Below are positions 33,680-58,727 of a stretch of 64,000 nucleotides of DNA, in pieces. Positions within the stretch are counted from its first letter, which is position 1. Each line of letters starts with the position of its first letter. The position numbers were made by a program, and so were the translations under genes. The notes beneath the pieces are model-generated. The model did not search any database, was not told where the DNA came from, and was given only the letters and a program-made list of their open reading frames with translations. The DNA lies in contig NC_083582.1 of assembly GCF_027579695.1 (NCBI RefSeq), positions 33,559,464-33,623,463 of the forward strand, given 5' to 3'. Source of the DNA: Neoarius graeffei. Lineage: Eukaryota; Chordata; Actinopteri; Siluriformes; Ariidae.

Positions 33680-34479
33680 GATGCTATGTGAGCATTAGAC
33701 ATCATTAAAGGAAACATTGATTTTTGCTTATGCTTACAAATACATGCTTTTTTTGTTCATAGTTACAATATAAATTCAACAAATATGCAAAGGAAGTATG
33801 CTAAATAAAAAGTGTCAGGAGAGACTAAATTATTTACTGTAAAAGTGAAAGATTTCTATATGTATTTCAGACGTACGGTAGTTTATCGGTGTTATTGCTG
33901 GACATCATTTTTTACCAAGCTGCAAATATATTTGTCGTTTTAATGTTTGTTTTTAATTTAGGAAAGTCTAGCATTATGGATTAGACAAATTTGCATAACC
34001 TACAGCAATAAGCTGATCAATGGATTTCTAGCCAAATATTTTTCGCACATCACGAAACGTACGAATAGTCGGCTCTATCAGGTTATGATTGGAGAGAGAG
34101 GAAAAAAAAAGAGCTGATGTAAAATTTAAGAGGATTTGAGCCACTTCATGCAAGTGCCATTTCTATTAAAGGGATTCACATTATGGCAAAGGGGGTGGGG
34201 GGTGGTGGGGTAAAGAGGGTAATTTTGGTATGGTACTAGGTACAGCTGGGAGGGGGTTGGCAGTTGTATGTGTATAAATGTACCGAGCACTACGTGAAGG
34301 ACCAGAGAAAGACTGCAGACTTCACCACATCCTCCCCAAAACGCCTCGAAAGAATAATCCACCAGCACTTTGGCTGATTTAAAATATATATAATATTTAC
34401 GAATAATTTTTTTAGGCATAATCTCAAAACCTTCACTGATTGATTGGTAACATCGTCCTTTTTTCCTTTCTTTTTGATA
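33680..34479. promoter_or_regulatory. Upstream region of tac4 (5' UTR/promoter not resolved)
   Basis: This lies directly upstream of the tac4 start codon. It has a G-rich tract (GGGGGTGGGGGGTGGTGGGG, 34190-34210), a GGGAGGGGG box near 34248 and an AT-rich TATA-like AAAATATATATAATATT near 34380. Other tachykinin genes have a non-coding first exon, but I could not place one confidently here. Confidence 0.3.
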
Positions 34480-36302
34480 ATGGAAATTTGGAGGCTGCTG
34501 GCTGTAATCATCACTGTGAGTGTCATTGCATGCAGTGCTCAAGGAATGTCCTTTACTCTTGACAAAGAACGCTGGATTTCCAAGAACTGGGAGGTATGTA
34601 AGGTTCAACCTACACATCTCTTACATTAGTTAGCTTAGTTCTCAGTATATCGTATATGAGTCATAAAAAAGCCATTAATGCATAACACTATATTTCTAGT
34701 ATATAATGACAAGGACAGGCATATTGTTTTAATTATTAAAGCCACAAACAGGGCTGCAAATGCTGAGGGGGAGAAAAAAGTTGAAAATCTTGCATTTTTT
34801 CTCCCCCAAACAATACAAATCTGAACATAAATACTTCTAATATTTACAAAGTCTACAACAATGAAACAGTGAACCTATTTCCTTGCTGTAGCTTTTATAC
34901 TAATGCAAATGGAAAAAAAGGTAACAAATTAAAGAAAAATCTGACACACCATAATTTAATTCAGCTAAAACAAATTATATTTATGATTCCAAGGACCAAC
35001 CTTTGGTGGATCCATTAGTGAGTGAAGTGGCAAGCCTAATCAAGAGATCCAAAGCACACCAGTTCTACGGTCTAATGGGAAAACGCTGGTCTAGTGCTGG
35101 TGAGAATTTCTTTTTCCTTGACAACGCATGTTCATTCAAATAGAGGTCAATCTTTGATTAAAATGAATTTTCCAAATGCACGTACATATTGTAGATGTAC
35201 AATAAGAGTATACGGAGTGTTAAAATGAAGCAAGCAACAAAACTTCCTTTTGTTTTTCACCCCATTTCTTCATAGCTATTCCTCCACGTAGGAGATTGGG
35301 TCAGAAAAGTGAGTAGTGACCTCTAATATAATAATCATTAAAATATTACAGACAACAGGTGTCGAAACCTTTTTATTACCAACATCCAAGAGACTATAAT
35401 ATTTATCAGGTATATATTGTTGGAGTCTGTTTTGCCATCCTTACAGGAAAGAAAGGAGAGAAGTTTGTTGGACTCATGGGTAGATCATTAAGAGGAGGTA
35501 AATACTCGTGAACGCTACACTAGACATTTGTTGCTTGCAGTCTGCCGAGGTGTTGATGTAGTGATACCGTACAAGGCTTACACCAGTACGTGATCCATCA
35601 GCCTGCACTCAATTTCTCTGCTTCATGCACAGCTTTGTTATTATGCTTCAGTACACACGTTATTATTGCTGTCATTCAGCTGGAAACACTTCATAAATAC
35701 AGGTGTTACTCATGCTGTAATTGTACTACTTGTCAAACATGGTCACAGTGTAAGATCAAATTGCTATTCATTGTTAACATGATAAAAAGTGTAATGTCAG
35801 CTGTTCATAATTATGTTGCTCGGATTTAATAAGGTACATCAGATCCAAAAAACAAACATGAGCAAAAGTTATGCTTTGTGCAAACAAACCTTCGACAAGC
35901 TTGTGTAATTTACTGTGCTCAATTTCTATGGTGAATGATTAATGAAGGTAATTTAATAATGCATTTCTGACTTAGCAACAAGTGATTTTCTAAACCCAAC
36001 ATGTCAAAATGTGGATTGTTGCATAATCCAAAATTACTTATTCGATCCATCGAAAGAAAGCTCAGTTACCTCAACCCACTCTGAAACATGGCATTTGTTT
36101 TTGCAGATACATTCACAAGAATAATCCCAGCTGAGACGAGCACGAGTACAGCTATGCAATCAGACCAGCAATCAGGTGCAGCATTTCACATTTAACAAAT
36201 ATTTAAAAACAATACATGCGACAATCTTGAAGCCTGACATCTTCATTTCCTTTCTTTTTAACAGATTTCCAAGAGGAATGGACCAGTCCTCAATATTACT
36301 GA
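34480..36302 (+). CDS. tac4: Tachykinin precursor, tac4-like (six coding exons)
   Basis: Exons 34480-34593, 34994-35099, 35276-35308, 35447-35497, 36107-36175 and 36265-36302 join in frame through GT/AG introns into about 136 codons. The start MEIWRLLAVIITVSVIACSA is a signal peptide. Exon 2 holds LIKR, then SKAHQFYGLM, then GKR: a dibasic-flanked decapeptide whose Gly donates the C-terminal amide. Exon 4 holds KKGEKFVGLMGRS, a second FxGLM peptide with a single-Arg exit site. The FxGLM-amide ending marks tachykinins, secreted ligands of NK receptors. FYGLM (as in hemokinin-1) plus the neighbour kat7 argue for tac4 over tac1 or tac3. The tiny exons fit the tachykinin gene plan. The tail ends SPQYY. 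The paralogue assignment is the least certain part. Confidence 0.85.
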
Positions 36303-36371
36303 TGGTCATGATACACTGTGTGAACATTTTCATATTTAGAAGAAAGCATAAGCATCCTTATGCATATATGT

Positions 36372-36377
36372 AATAAA
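36372..36377 (+). terminator. tac4: tac4 polyadenylation signal
   Basis: AATAAA 70 bp after the tac4 stop codon, followed by a T-poor A run near 36400. It is the first canonical signal downstream. Confidence 0.7.
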
Positions 36378-36470
36378 CTGGTATTACTTGTTCCATAAAA
36401 AAAAAAGTCTTCAAATGCATGTGTAAAATACAAGAAAAATACCACAAATGTGCACTTTTCAATGTTTTGT

Positions 36471-36476
36471 TTTATT
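36471..36476 (-). terminator. kat7: Possible kat7 polyadenylation signal
   Basis: TTTATT on + is AATAAA on the minus strand, about 700 bp beyond the kat7 stop. If used, the kat7 and tac4 transcripts end within roughly 100 bp of each other. Confidence 0.45.
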
Positions 36477-37171
36477 TGAGATCTGAGCATGACCAAAAAA
36501 AAAAAAAAAAAAAGAGCTCACTGATGAGAAATAGAAAAGATGAAATACTGTTTGTGTGTTGATTACACTACAATGAAATTGACACCAATAGGAGCATCAA
36601 GCCCGATATGTAAAATATAGATGTCAAATTCCTGTCCTGGGAGGCGCCTGTCGTGCGTAGCTATCAGTACAGTGTCATCCCGGATATAAAAAAAACACCT
36701 GACTGAAATATTCAGTTAATCATCAAATCTTTCATCAGTTGAACTGGGTGCGAGAACTGTATGAACACATTGTAGTGCCGCCTATACTTGGAAACTGACT
36801 GGCCCAACCCAATTCCTATTGTTATTTAGTTCAGTTTCATTAGAGCCGAGCCGGTTAATCAAGGTCTTCGGTGACATCTGAATACAGTATTAAGGTGTGT
36901 TGGAAATCTTTAAGGATTGGGTGTATCTTCTTTAAGTTAATGTCAAAAATCATCCTTTGAATAGCAAAACACTGAAACATGTGCTCATAAGACAGGATCT
37001 GTAAAATAATTACAGCTGCACGAGAACAACAACAAAAAATTACTACAGAGGCAGAAATTCAAAGGCCACACAGAGACCAAAATAACAATGAATGCTATAA
37101 ATTCATTGGAAAAGACGTTGACGTATGCAGAGGGCTGAAATGGGAGAAAAGACAGTATTCAATGCGACTTC

Positions 37172-51176
<14,005 letters not shown>

Positions 51177-51291
51177 CTCATCTCATTATCTCTAGCCGCT
51201 TTATCCTGTTCTACAGGGTCGCAGGCAAGCTGGAGCCTATCCCAGCTGACTACGGGAGAAAGGCAGGGTACACCCTGGACAAGTTGCCAGG
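51177..51291 (-). mobile_element. SINE 3' fragment
   Basis: CATCTCATTATCTCTAGCCGC to GGACAAGTTGCCAGG: the last ~115 bp of the tRNA-derived SINE in reverse. GTGAAATCCTCACTTCTC on the right repeats GTTGAAATCCTCACTTCTC on the left, a target duplication of about 17 bp. Confidence 0.85.
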
Positions 51292-51344
51292 TGAAATCCT
51301 CACTTCTCTAAAAAAACGACATTGCAACTCTGCTTAGATCGGAG

Positions 51345-51718
51345 ATGAAAAGTATGCTGGCTGAGGAACTTGAGATCGTAAAATCCAAACTACAAGCAGT
51401 AAAATCAGAGGTTGCAAACAACACTGCAACAATCCGCTCTGATGTGGAAACTATGAAAGCAACCATATCGGACATGGAACGTGGGCTATCATCATGCTCA
51501 GACGACGTGACTTTGCTGCAAAACAAGGTGGGCAAGCTCGAGACGGAGGTAACCAGTCTACAAGAAAAACGTCTTGACATTGAGGGAAGACTGAGACGCT
51601 GTGACATCTGTATATTAAATGTTCCTGAAACACCAGGCTCAAGCACTCCAACCAATGTTTCGAGATTCCTAAAAGAAGTTTTAGGCATGGACAAAGATGT
51701 CCTGGTTGACAGATTCAT
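51345..51718 (+). pseudogene. L1-like ORF1 N-terminal part
   Basis: MKSMLAEELEIVKSKLQAVK opens a long heptad-rich coiled coil (about residues 1-85: NNTATIRSDVETMKATISDM, LLQNKVGKLETEVTSLQEKR). CDICILNVPE follows, the start of the RRM-like domain of L1 ORF1 (Transposase_22-type). The coiled coil makes the ORF1p trimer that binds L1 RNA. The frame crosses into ORF2 sequence at about 51718, so the RNA-binding half is gone. Confidence 0.8.
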
Positions 51719-52740
51719 TTTTTGTCAAACCAGATATCCACACAATTGATGATGATATTGCTGCTGGTTTAGAAGAGACATTTTCAATAGCGGAGCTTAA
51801 AAATGCCATTAATTTCATGCAAAATGGAAAAACTCCAGGACCTGACGGGTTTCCAAGTGAATTTTTTAAGAAATTCTCCAATCAACTTGCCCCTATTTTG
51901 CTCTCTGTATTTGAGGAATCATTAATTATTGGCTCTTTTCCTCCAACTATGCGGCAGGCAGTTATTTCACTTATCCTGAAAAAAGGAAAAAAAAAAAAAA
52001 AAAAAAAACTTTAGAATGCAATGCGCATCGCCCCATTTCACTTTTAAATGTAGACAGTAAAATCCTTTCCAAAATGTTGGCCAGCCGCTTAGAAGTTGTT
52101 CTACCATCAATTATATCGGATGATCAAACAGGCTTTATTAAAGGTCGCCACTCCTTTTTTTCAATATACGACGCCTTTATAATATCCTCTATGATCCCAA
52201 TCCACCCGATATCCCAGAAACATTAATATCGCTAGATGCTGAGAAGGCATTCGATCGGGTGGAGTGGGATTATCTTTTTTTATACCCTTAAACAGTTCGG
52301 TTTTGGTTCGGGATTTGTCTCCTGGATAAAAATGCTTTATTCTTCCCCGTTGGCGGCTGTCCGAACAAACAATCTCTCCCCCTATTTTTCACTCTGTCGT
52401 GGTACTCGGCAGGGCTGCCCCCTGTCGCCCCTGTTATTCGCTATTGCAGTTGAACCATTGGCGATTGCACTGCGTGATGAAGCTGACATTAAGGGAATAC
52501 AGAGAAATGGATTAGAGAATAAAGTATCCTTTTACGCTGATATGCTATTATATCTATCTGACCCCTTAATTAGCCTACCAAAAACACTTAGTTTACGAGA
52601 AGACTTCGGCAAAATATCAGGCTATAAAGTTAATTTACAAAAGAGTGAGATCATACCTTTCAATACTGCAGCCAAACTAATTCAATTTAATTTATTCCCC
52701 CTTAAAGTAAGAAGCACACATAAATTTAAACACTTGGTAT
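51719..52740 (+). pseudogene. L1-like ORF2 reverse transcriptase relic
   Basis: Segments: GKTPGPDGFPSEFFKKFSNQ (51828), RQAVISLILKKGK (51953), an expanded A tract (51986-52009) that shifts the frame, [10 protein letters not shown] region (52125), [13 protein letters not shown] (52228), [20 protein letters not shown] (52402) and VSFYADMLLYLSD (52527). The catalytic YADD box reads YADM because one codon is missing, so the polymerase is inactive even apart from the frameshifts. Confidence 0.88.
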
Positions 52741-53968
52741 GAGTAGCACGCTGTGTGAGCACAATCACTATCAGGTGCGTTAAAATGTAAATAACTTTTC
52801 TAGAATTTCACCAAAACTCATTGAATTTTCAGCATTGTAAGAGAACTCCCTAAAGTATTATTCAGCAAAACCCCAGAATGATAGCGCAAATCTAGAATTT
52901 TTATCAGAATTTTAGTTCTTAAAATTTAACGTAATTATGGACGTCACGCGTAACATTTACACCCGTGAAAAATCACTTTGAATGCTGTTTTGAAAGTTTT
53001 GATCAAATATTCTCTATAATAATAATAAAAAAAAAATCGCTTAAATATTATAAACACACAGGCTTTTAATGCATCAAAAATAATTTTGATAAAGCAAGGA
53101 AATTCGGAAGAAAATTTGTTTTTTCTTTTGCTTGTTGTGCGCGTCATGCTACCAAAATCTAACTAACCCCTTCACGAACAATTCCAACTTTCATGGACTT
53201 GTAGCGCCAATAAACCTTTCAAAAAATATATATAATACTTCTCACCCAGTAAATTAGAATACTGGTGATTTATATCCTCGTAGCTTCAGTAGATCTAGAG
53301 ATTTAGTCGATTTAGTAAATCCCAAACGCTGTGAAACACGCCAGCCATCTATGGTGAGAAGTGCTGCTGTAGTTGAGAAACTCTCATTTCTCCCGCTTCC
53401 AACTAACTCCGTGACCCATACCAAAATAACAATGTCACGCTCATCACTTAAGGATGATTTATGCCAAGTTTCATGGAAAAATACAGCGAAATAAACTTGC
53501 TAGAAGCATTTTTCAAAATCCCAAACATTATGAAACATTTCTTGTAGGGTTTCAGGTTACAAATTTCGAGAATAGAGAAATTGCGGCGCAAAAGTTTGCC
53601 ACTAAACTCGCGAAAATACTCCATCCTAGCGAGTTTCACAACCAAACTAGGCTACGTGACAGTCCGTGACCACCCAGGAATGTTCTAGAAGGTACGCTTC
53701 TAGGCACGTGCGATCGAGAAAGACGCCACGTGAAGGTAGTAAAGGTAGTATTTCCACTGTCTTATGATGTTTTTGCTTGTTTTAGCGCGATAAACGATGC
53801 ATTATGGGTAATCATTAAAATGCTGATTTCAAGGTTAAAAACAACTAATTTATATAGATATTGTAAAAATTGTGCCTAATAGTTATTTCAGTACATACAA
53901 TCAAAACCTGAATTTTTAATTTTTTTTCCCTATGTTACACCATTGTGCATCTATAGCATGCTACTCAT
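52738..53968. mobile_element. 1.2-kb DNA element with CTTGG duplication
   Basis: Left end ATGAGTAGCACGCTG...GCACAATCAC and inverted right end ATGAGTAGCATGCTATAGATGCACAATGG are imperfect inverted repeats. CTTGG occurs on both sides (52733-52737 and 53969-53973), and removing the block restores the LINE codons for KHLGIWITHEF. The interior is AT-rich with two short diverged repeats and no long frame. The superfamily is not recognised. Confidence 0.75.
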
Positions 53969-53998
53969 CTTGGGCATTTGGATTACACACGAATTTAA

Positions 53999-54405
53999 AG
54001 GAACAGATCACCGTACTTCCATAATGAAATATGCTCTTATCTGAATTGAGACGAGCTGCTCCGTACCTGTCCGAGCGCGCAGAAGGTGTTAGTACGCCTG
54101 TCATTATAGTACGGACTTTCCATAGCATAGAAAATCGCTACGTTTCAATTTGTGTAACTGAACTTTTTTCATATCACTGGTCATATAAACCTATGTAAAC
54201 AGGAAAAACGCGCAAGAGTTTGGTCACATCTAACTACAGCCCCCAAAAATACCGTTGGCCATACTGAGCCTAGCTACATTGCTAACAGGAGTGACAGCGC
54301 GTCTGACTAACTGGGAGGTCGCGCAAAGCTCGGATAGGTACGGAGCAGCTCGTCTCAATTCAGGTAAGAGCATATTTCATTATGGAAATACGGTGGACTG
54401 TTCCT
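53999..54405. mobile_element. TTAA-flanked MITE with ~80-bp inverted ends
   Basis: AGGAACAG..CACCGTA(C/T)TTCCATAATG pairs with its inverse at the right. Pairing extends through TCTTATCTGAATTGAGACGAGCTGCTCCGTACC. TTAA flanks both ends (53995-53998 and 54406-54409). No coding sequence. Confidence 0.9.
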
Positions 54406-54532
54406 TTAAGATGCCTAAATTTGCAGAGAGAGTCAGATTGCCAGATTGAGTGAGGAATGGCATCTTAAATTTGCCATTGATCACCCTAACAGGAAATCCT
54501 TTGATAACTCTAATGACTCGCCGTTCACACCC

Positions 54533-54803
54533 AGCTAGCAAGAGAACCATGAGTGAAGTGATTTACTGCTTGAGTTAGTCTACAACTCTAATCAGAGAGA
54601 CAGGTTACACAGTGACGGTAGGCTTGACTCAATGCTATCCCAGAAATTCTTCCTGTAATATGCAAATTTGGCTGTCCAATCAGAGGCGGCCAAATTTGCA
54701 TATTACAGGAAGGATTTCTGGGATAGCATTGAGTCAAGCCTACCGTCACTGTGTAACCTGTCTCTCCGATTAGAGTTGTTCACTCATGGTTCTCTTGCTA
54801 GCT
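54533..54803. mobile_element. Foldback element with 89-bp arms
   Basis: Arms 54583-54671 and 54690-54778 are reverse complements with two mismatches, separated by only 18 bp. Outer arms (AGCTAGCAAGAGAACCATGAGTGA at 54533 and its inverse ending 54803) also pair; the left side carries an extra 26 bp between outer and inner arms. No frame. Confidence 0.92.
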
Positions 54804-54812
54804 CTGCTTTGC

Positions 54813-54842
54813 AATAAAAAAAAAAAAAAAAAAAAAAAAAAA
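54813..54842. repeat. Poly-A tract
   Basis: About 28 A residues, probably the tail of a decayed retroelement or slippage. Confidence 0.85.
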
Positions 54843-55142
54843 CATTGGTACAAAGCAAGCCCATTCACTTTTTTATGCTGATCAGAGAATTACAATGGTT
54901 TCTCATGTGACAAAAATGTGCGATTCGCTATTAAATATTTTAATCGCTTGACAGCACTAATTATTATTATTAGAGACACTACATGCTGAATTCAGAAACA
55001 AGGTAAATAATAACAAACGTGAACGCGAGCTGTAGATATTTATGCTCAAATCCGCTCAAAGTAGGGGGCGGGGCACCATCACGCTGTGTCAAGACAAGAA
55101 CTTTCCTGAGAAATAACGCAAACGTCTGCATCATGCGGGATT
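54843..55142. other. No gene recognised
   Basis: AT-rich filler with a short (ATT) run; nothing assigned. Confidence 0.3.
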
Positions 55143-55310
55143 TGTGGGTGGGAGCGGGACAAAATATGGCAGGCGCGGGCGGGAGCGGGACTGAAAATCA
55201 TAATTCTTTGTGGGCGCGGGCGGGAGCGGGACTGAAAATCATAATTCTTTGCGGGCGGGAGTGGGACTGCACAATGCGGGCGCGGGCGGGACTGAAAAAT
55301 CTGACCCGCG
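55143..55310. repeat. GC-rich tandem repeat
   Basis: Units close to GGGCGCGGGCGGGAGCGGGACTGAAAATCATAATTCTTTG (about 39 bp) occur roughly three to four times with truncations. The units give repetitive arginine/proline frames on the minus strand that are not genes. Confidence 0.8.
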
Positions 55311-55317
55311 CAGACCT

Positions 55318-55825
55318 CTACTGTAGCGGTATAACTGTATCGGTACGAAACCCACAAATGTATGGGTTTCGTACCGGTACAGTATCGGTACTGTAGCGCT
55401 TCGCTGTAGTGTGGACAGATGAAGCGGTTCTGTATCGATACAAATATAATGCGCATGCGCAAAGTCACACACCTCAATCGATGTCTTCGCTGAATAAAAT
55501 AGTGAAGAACGGAGATTCGTTTTCTTCGTTTCTTTCTCAACTGCCTTGCGCGTTTTATACGATTCGACTGAATAAATGACCACCAGAAATACAGACTGTA
55601 TATTGACAACAAAAAGCACACGCGCGTTGTTTCATCCGCCATATTCTCGGAAGGAAGTTACTCGGTAACCACGGAAACATTTCGCGCATGCGCATTTCAA
55701 CTACCATGAAAGAAAACCGCAAACATTTCTCGCTAGTGTGGACAGATGCACTAAACTGTACCGGTATACTTTGTATCGATACAGTTATACCACTATCGTA
55801 CCGGTATACATGTGAACACAGCATT
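55318..55825 (+). mobile_element. MITE of the ACCGGTA family, copy 1
   Basis: Rich in the palindromic motifs TACCGGTA and TATCGATA, and containing CATCCGCCATATTCTCGGAAGGAAGTTAC. It ends TACCGGTATACATGTGAACACAGCAT, directly followed by L1-like sequence. The same element lies inverted at 59397-60289. The left end is obscured by the tandem repeat. Confidence 0.75.
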
Positions 55826-57076
55826 AGATTATGAGCTGATTATGGGAGGGGATATGAACGCAGTGTGCGACCTCAATTTAGATAGATCCACCTTGTCTGC
55901 TTCCCACACCCAGCAGGCAGCATCAGCTGCTCTTAACACCACGATAGAGAATATTAACCTAGTTGATATGTGGCGCATTCAGAACGAGGGCATTAGAGAC
56001 TATACGTGCTTTTCCGCATACCATAAATCACATTCCAGAATCGACTACTTTTTGCTCTCTTCGAGTCTAAAAACGGGCGTAGGTTTGATACAGGTGCTGC
56101 CGGCGACACTGTCTGACCACAAACCCGCTGTTGATGGCGACAGATCTTAGTCACAGATTCAACAAAATGCCTAGATGGCGCTTTAATACGACACTTCTAC
56201 AGGATGAGGTATTTGTAGCACAATTTAGGAAAAGGGTTACGGAATTCATAGCCATTAATATAGGCACAGTAGATGATGCCTCGTATATATGGATGGCCAA
56301 AAAGGGTTGTATTAGGGACTTTACATCCTCTTATGCATCTCATCTCAAAAAAGAGAGGAGCCGCAGGGTCTGCGAGTTAGAAAGGAAGTGTCACATACTT
56401 GAGAAGCGGTTAAAGGGTAAATACGCTGAATCAGTGGAAAAAAGAACTGAGGGGAGTCAGGGTGGGGCTCAATGATCGGTTGAGGAGGCGAGCGGAATTC
56501 GTCAGGCACAGAGTCAGGCAGAGTTATTATTTTAATGGAGGCAAACCAAGCAGGTTATTGGCGCTGAAGCTTAAGCAAAGTGAATCCAGAGCATCGATCA
56601 ATACCATAAAAACGATTAATAATAGATTTACATCTGATCCAAAAGAGATAAATACCACGTTCCACTCTTTTTACAAGGAGTTGTACAAATCAATGCTTAA
56701 TTTTGACTCAGAGAAATGTAAGCAATTTCTGAGCAATCTGGATTTGCCCACGTTAGGGGAGCAGGAGGCAACAGATCTGGGTCATCCCATATCTTTCAAG
56801 GAGCTGGAGACTGCGCTTAGGAAGACAAATAAAGGGAAATCGCCGGGCCCAGACGGCATACCGCCAGAGCTCTTGCTACACTTCTGGGATATTCTGGGGC
56901 CAGTTTTGTTGGGGTCGATCAGATCAGCGGTTGAAAAAGGCTCTGTCCCTGCTCACACTAATGCCGCCTTGATTTCGCTAATCCCTAAAAAGGGGAAAAA
57001 CAAAACTGATTGCTCCAATTACAGACCGATTTCATTAATTGACTCAGACAAGAAGCTGTACTCTAAGGTGCTAGCG
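55826..57076 (+). pseudogene. L1-like ORF2: endonuclease end and RT start
   Basis: The endonuclease C-terminal half is seen as MGGDMNAVCDLNLDRSTLS and SRIDYFLLSSSL, ending LSDHKPAV at about 56127. A frameshift follows (56131-56475), then 56462-57076 with NGGKPSRLLALKLKQ, NKGKSPGPDGIPPELLLHFW, ISLIPKKGKNKTDCSNYRPI and SLIDSDKKLYSKVLA, where the hAT element cuts in. The N-terminal half of the endonuclease is absent. Confidence 0.88.
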
Positions 57077-57219
57077 CAGGGCTTTTCAAAGTGTGGGGCG
57101 CGCCTCCCCTAGGGGGCGCCAGAGTTCTTCGGGGGGGCGCAACGTGAGGGAAAATAAACCAGAATAAGTTACTATTGCGGACATTTAGCGAACTTCAGCT
57201 AGCCTTTGCCAGAGACAAA

Positions 57220-57432
57220 ATGGATCGATTTTTAGTACCTAAAGCTACAGTGAGTGAGGAGTCAGAGTCTGGGCCAAGCAAAAAAAGAAGGAAGTATGAC
57301 CACAATTATTTAAAGTTTGGATTTTCATGGACTGGATCTGAAGATGCTCCACTGCCACAGTGTGTTGTCTGCCAAGAGGTGCTAGCTAACGATGCTATGA
57401 GATGTTTAAAATGTGTAAAACAAGATGTTTAA
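57220..57432 (+). pseudogene. hAT transposase N-terminus (BED-type finger), truncated
   Basis: MDRFLVPKATVSEESESGPS, a basic KKRRKYDHNYLKFGF segment and PQCVVCQEVLANDAM: the start of a ZBED5/SCAND3-like hAT transposase. The CxxC half of the zinc finger is present, but the following HxxxH half is replaced by unrelated sequence and a stop. About 70 of the usual ~600 residues remain. Confidence 0.75.
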
Positions 57433-57520
57433 AAAAAAAAAGCACAGATGTTTAAAATGTGTAAAAGAAAAATGTGTACAACAACCATTTTATAAAAATA
57501 TGAATGGAACATTAAGTATA

Positions 57521-58727
57521 GACCCTTTTCACGTGACGTCACGACAAACGCGGCCGCCATTTTGGACATGAACTACCAGTAGTCTACCACAGCCAACAAC
57601 GAGGAACGATGGTGAAGCATCGAAAGGAATATAGCCATCAAAGAAAGTTTTTACTTTCAGCAAGACTTCCATCATGCCATTATATTGTTGTGCACCTGGA
57701 TGTAGTAACCATCAACACACAAGGCAAGATTTATCATTTTATCGGATCCCGACAGATGCTGACCGACGGAGAAGATGGATGGTCTCTAAAATATTGGCAA
57801 AATGATGTTTATTGACATAGCAATCGTGTGTAACGGGAAGCATTTGCATATCCGAAGTGTTGTGTTTACATCAAAGATAAAATAAACCGATATGACAACG
57901 ACTGCTGCTGCCAGGTTGGGGACACAAACTAGTAGAAAGGAAGGTGCCAACACACTTCCTTTGTGGTCGATTCTGCTTTAAGGCAAGATGCATTTAATTA
58001 TTCGTCTGCTGTGGGTTTGGAATCGGTAGCCTGACCGATTCGTTCATGTTTGTGGTGCCATTTGTTTGTTGACGCGTGTTGAAATGGAAGATTGGTTGTT
58101 GACATGATTTCCAGTGATGCTTTGGTGCTGCTGTGGATCAGATGTGTTGAGTAGCCTGACTGTTTTTTTTTTTCTTGCGTGTGGTATCACTGTTGACGCG
58201 AGGTTGTTTTTTGAACATGCCAATGCGGACACGATTTCCCCTGATGAGTTACGACTTCAGACGCGATGCGTGTGTGGAGGTGTGGAGTCCGCGTGATATG
58301 TGCGTAAGATAGGCTTCTCATGTGCTTGGAGATCCGCGCTCTGAGACAAGCGCAAGCACCCCCCCCCGCGGGAAAAAAAGGGACCCCCCGAAAATATCGG
58401 CATAGTTCGAACACTGGGTTGGAGAAAGTAATGGCAAATAGTGAGTGCACAAACCATAGAAGGTAAACTGTACACAGCGCCAGGGCAGTGTGATGGTATG
58501 TCTACTTTTAGATTGTGTTAGCTTTCAATGAACACACTCGTCACTCGACGAGTTTCACGTCTTTACGACGGATACTTAAATGTGTGTTAGGTATTATTGT
58601 TGCAGTCTAAGCAGTCATTGTAGCAGCTAGATGAGCGAGAACCGAAAGGGTCTGTGCCATAAACCGTTATTTCTTTATGTCCAAAATGGCGGTCGCGTTT
58701 ACGAAGGTCACGTGAGTGAAAAGGGTC
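57521..58727 (+). mobile_element. ISL2EU-like DNA transposon 2 (THAP fragment)
   Basis: The left end GACCCTTTTCACGTGACGTC...GCGGCCGCCATTTTGGACATGAA is nearly identical to copy 1. The inverted right end is GACCCTTTTCACTCACGTGACC continuing TAAACGCGACCGCCATTTTGGACAT. TATA flanks both ends (57517-57520 and 58728-58731). It carries a THAP fragment at 57674 and a different interior from copy 1. Confidence 0.65.
57674..57803 (+). pseudogene. THAP exon fragment of transposon 2
   Basis: Starts MPLYCCAPGCSNHQHTRQDL and continues SFYRIPTDADRRRRWM before diverging (VSKILAK, stop). The CSDHF half of the THAP finger is missing. It is about 90% identical at the protein level to the exon at 49326 over the shared part. 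Confidence 0.7.

Larger units (their letters stand above)
51292..53998 (+). mobile_element. L1-like LINE 1, internally deleted and interrupted
   Basis: ORF1 (from 51345) is fused directly to the reverse transcriptase part of ORF2 (from about 51719), skipping the ORF1 C-terminus and the whole endonuclease. The frame then runs to KFKHLG at 52737, is split by the 1231-bp element at 52738-53968, and resumes as GIWITHEF at 53972-53998. The TTAA element then follows. Confidence 0.8.

Noticed and set aside
34126-34617. 163-codon minus-strand frame over the tac4 first exon
   Set aside because: It is antisense to a well supported signal-peptide exon and shows no motif of its own.
55019-55642. 125-187 codon frames on both strands
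   Set aside because: They run through the GC-rich tandem repeat and the MITE, with low-complexity translation.
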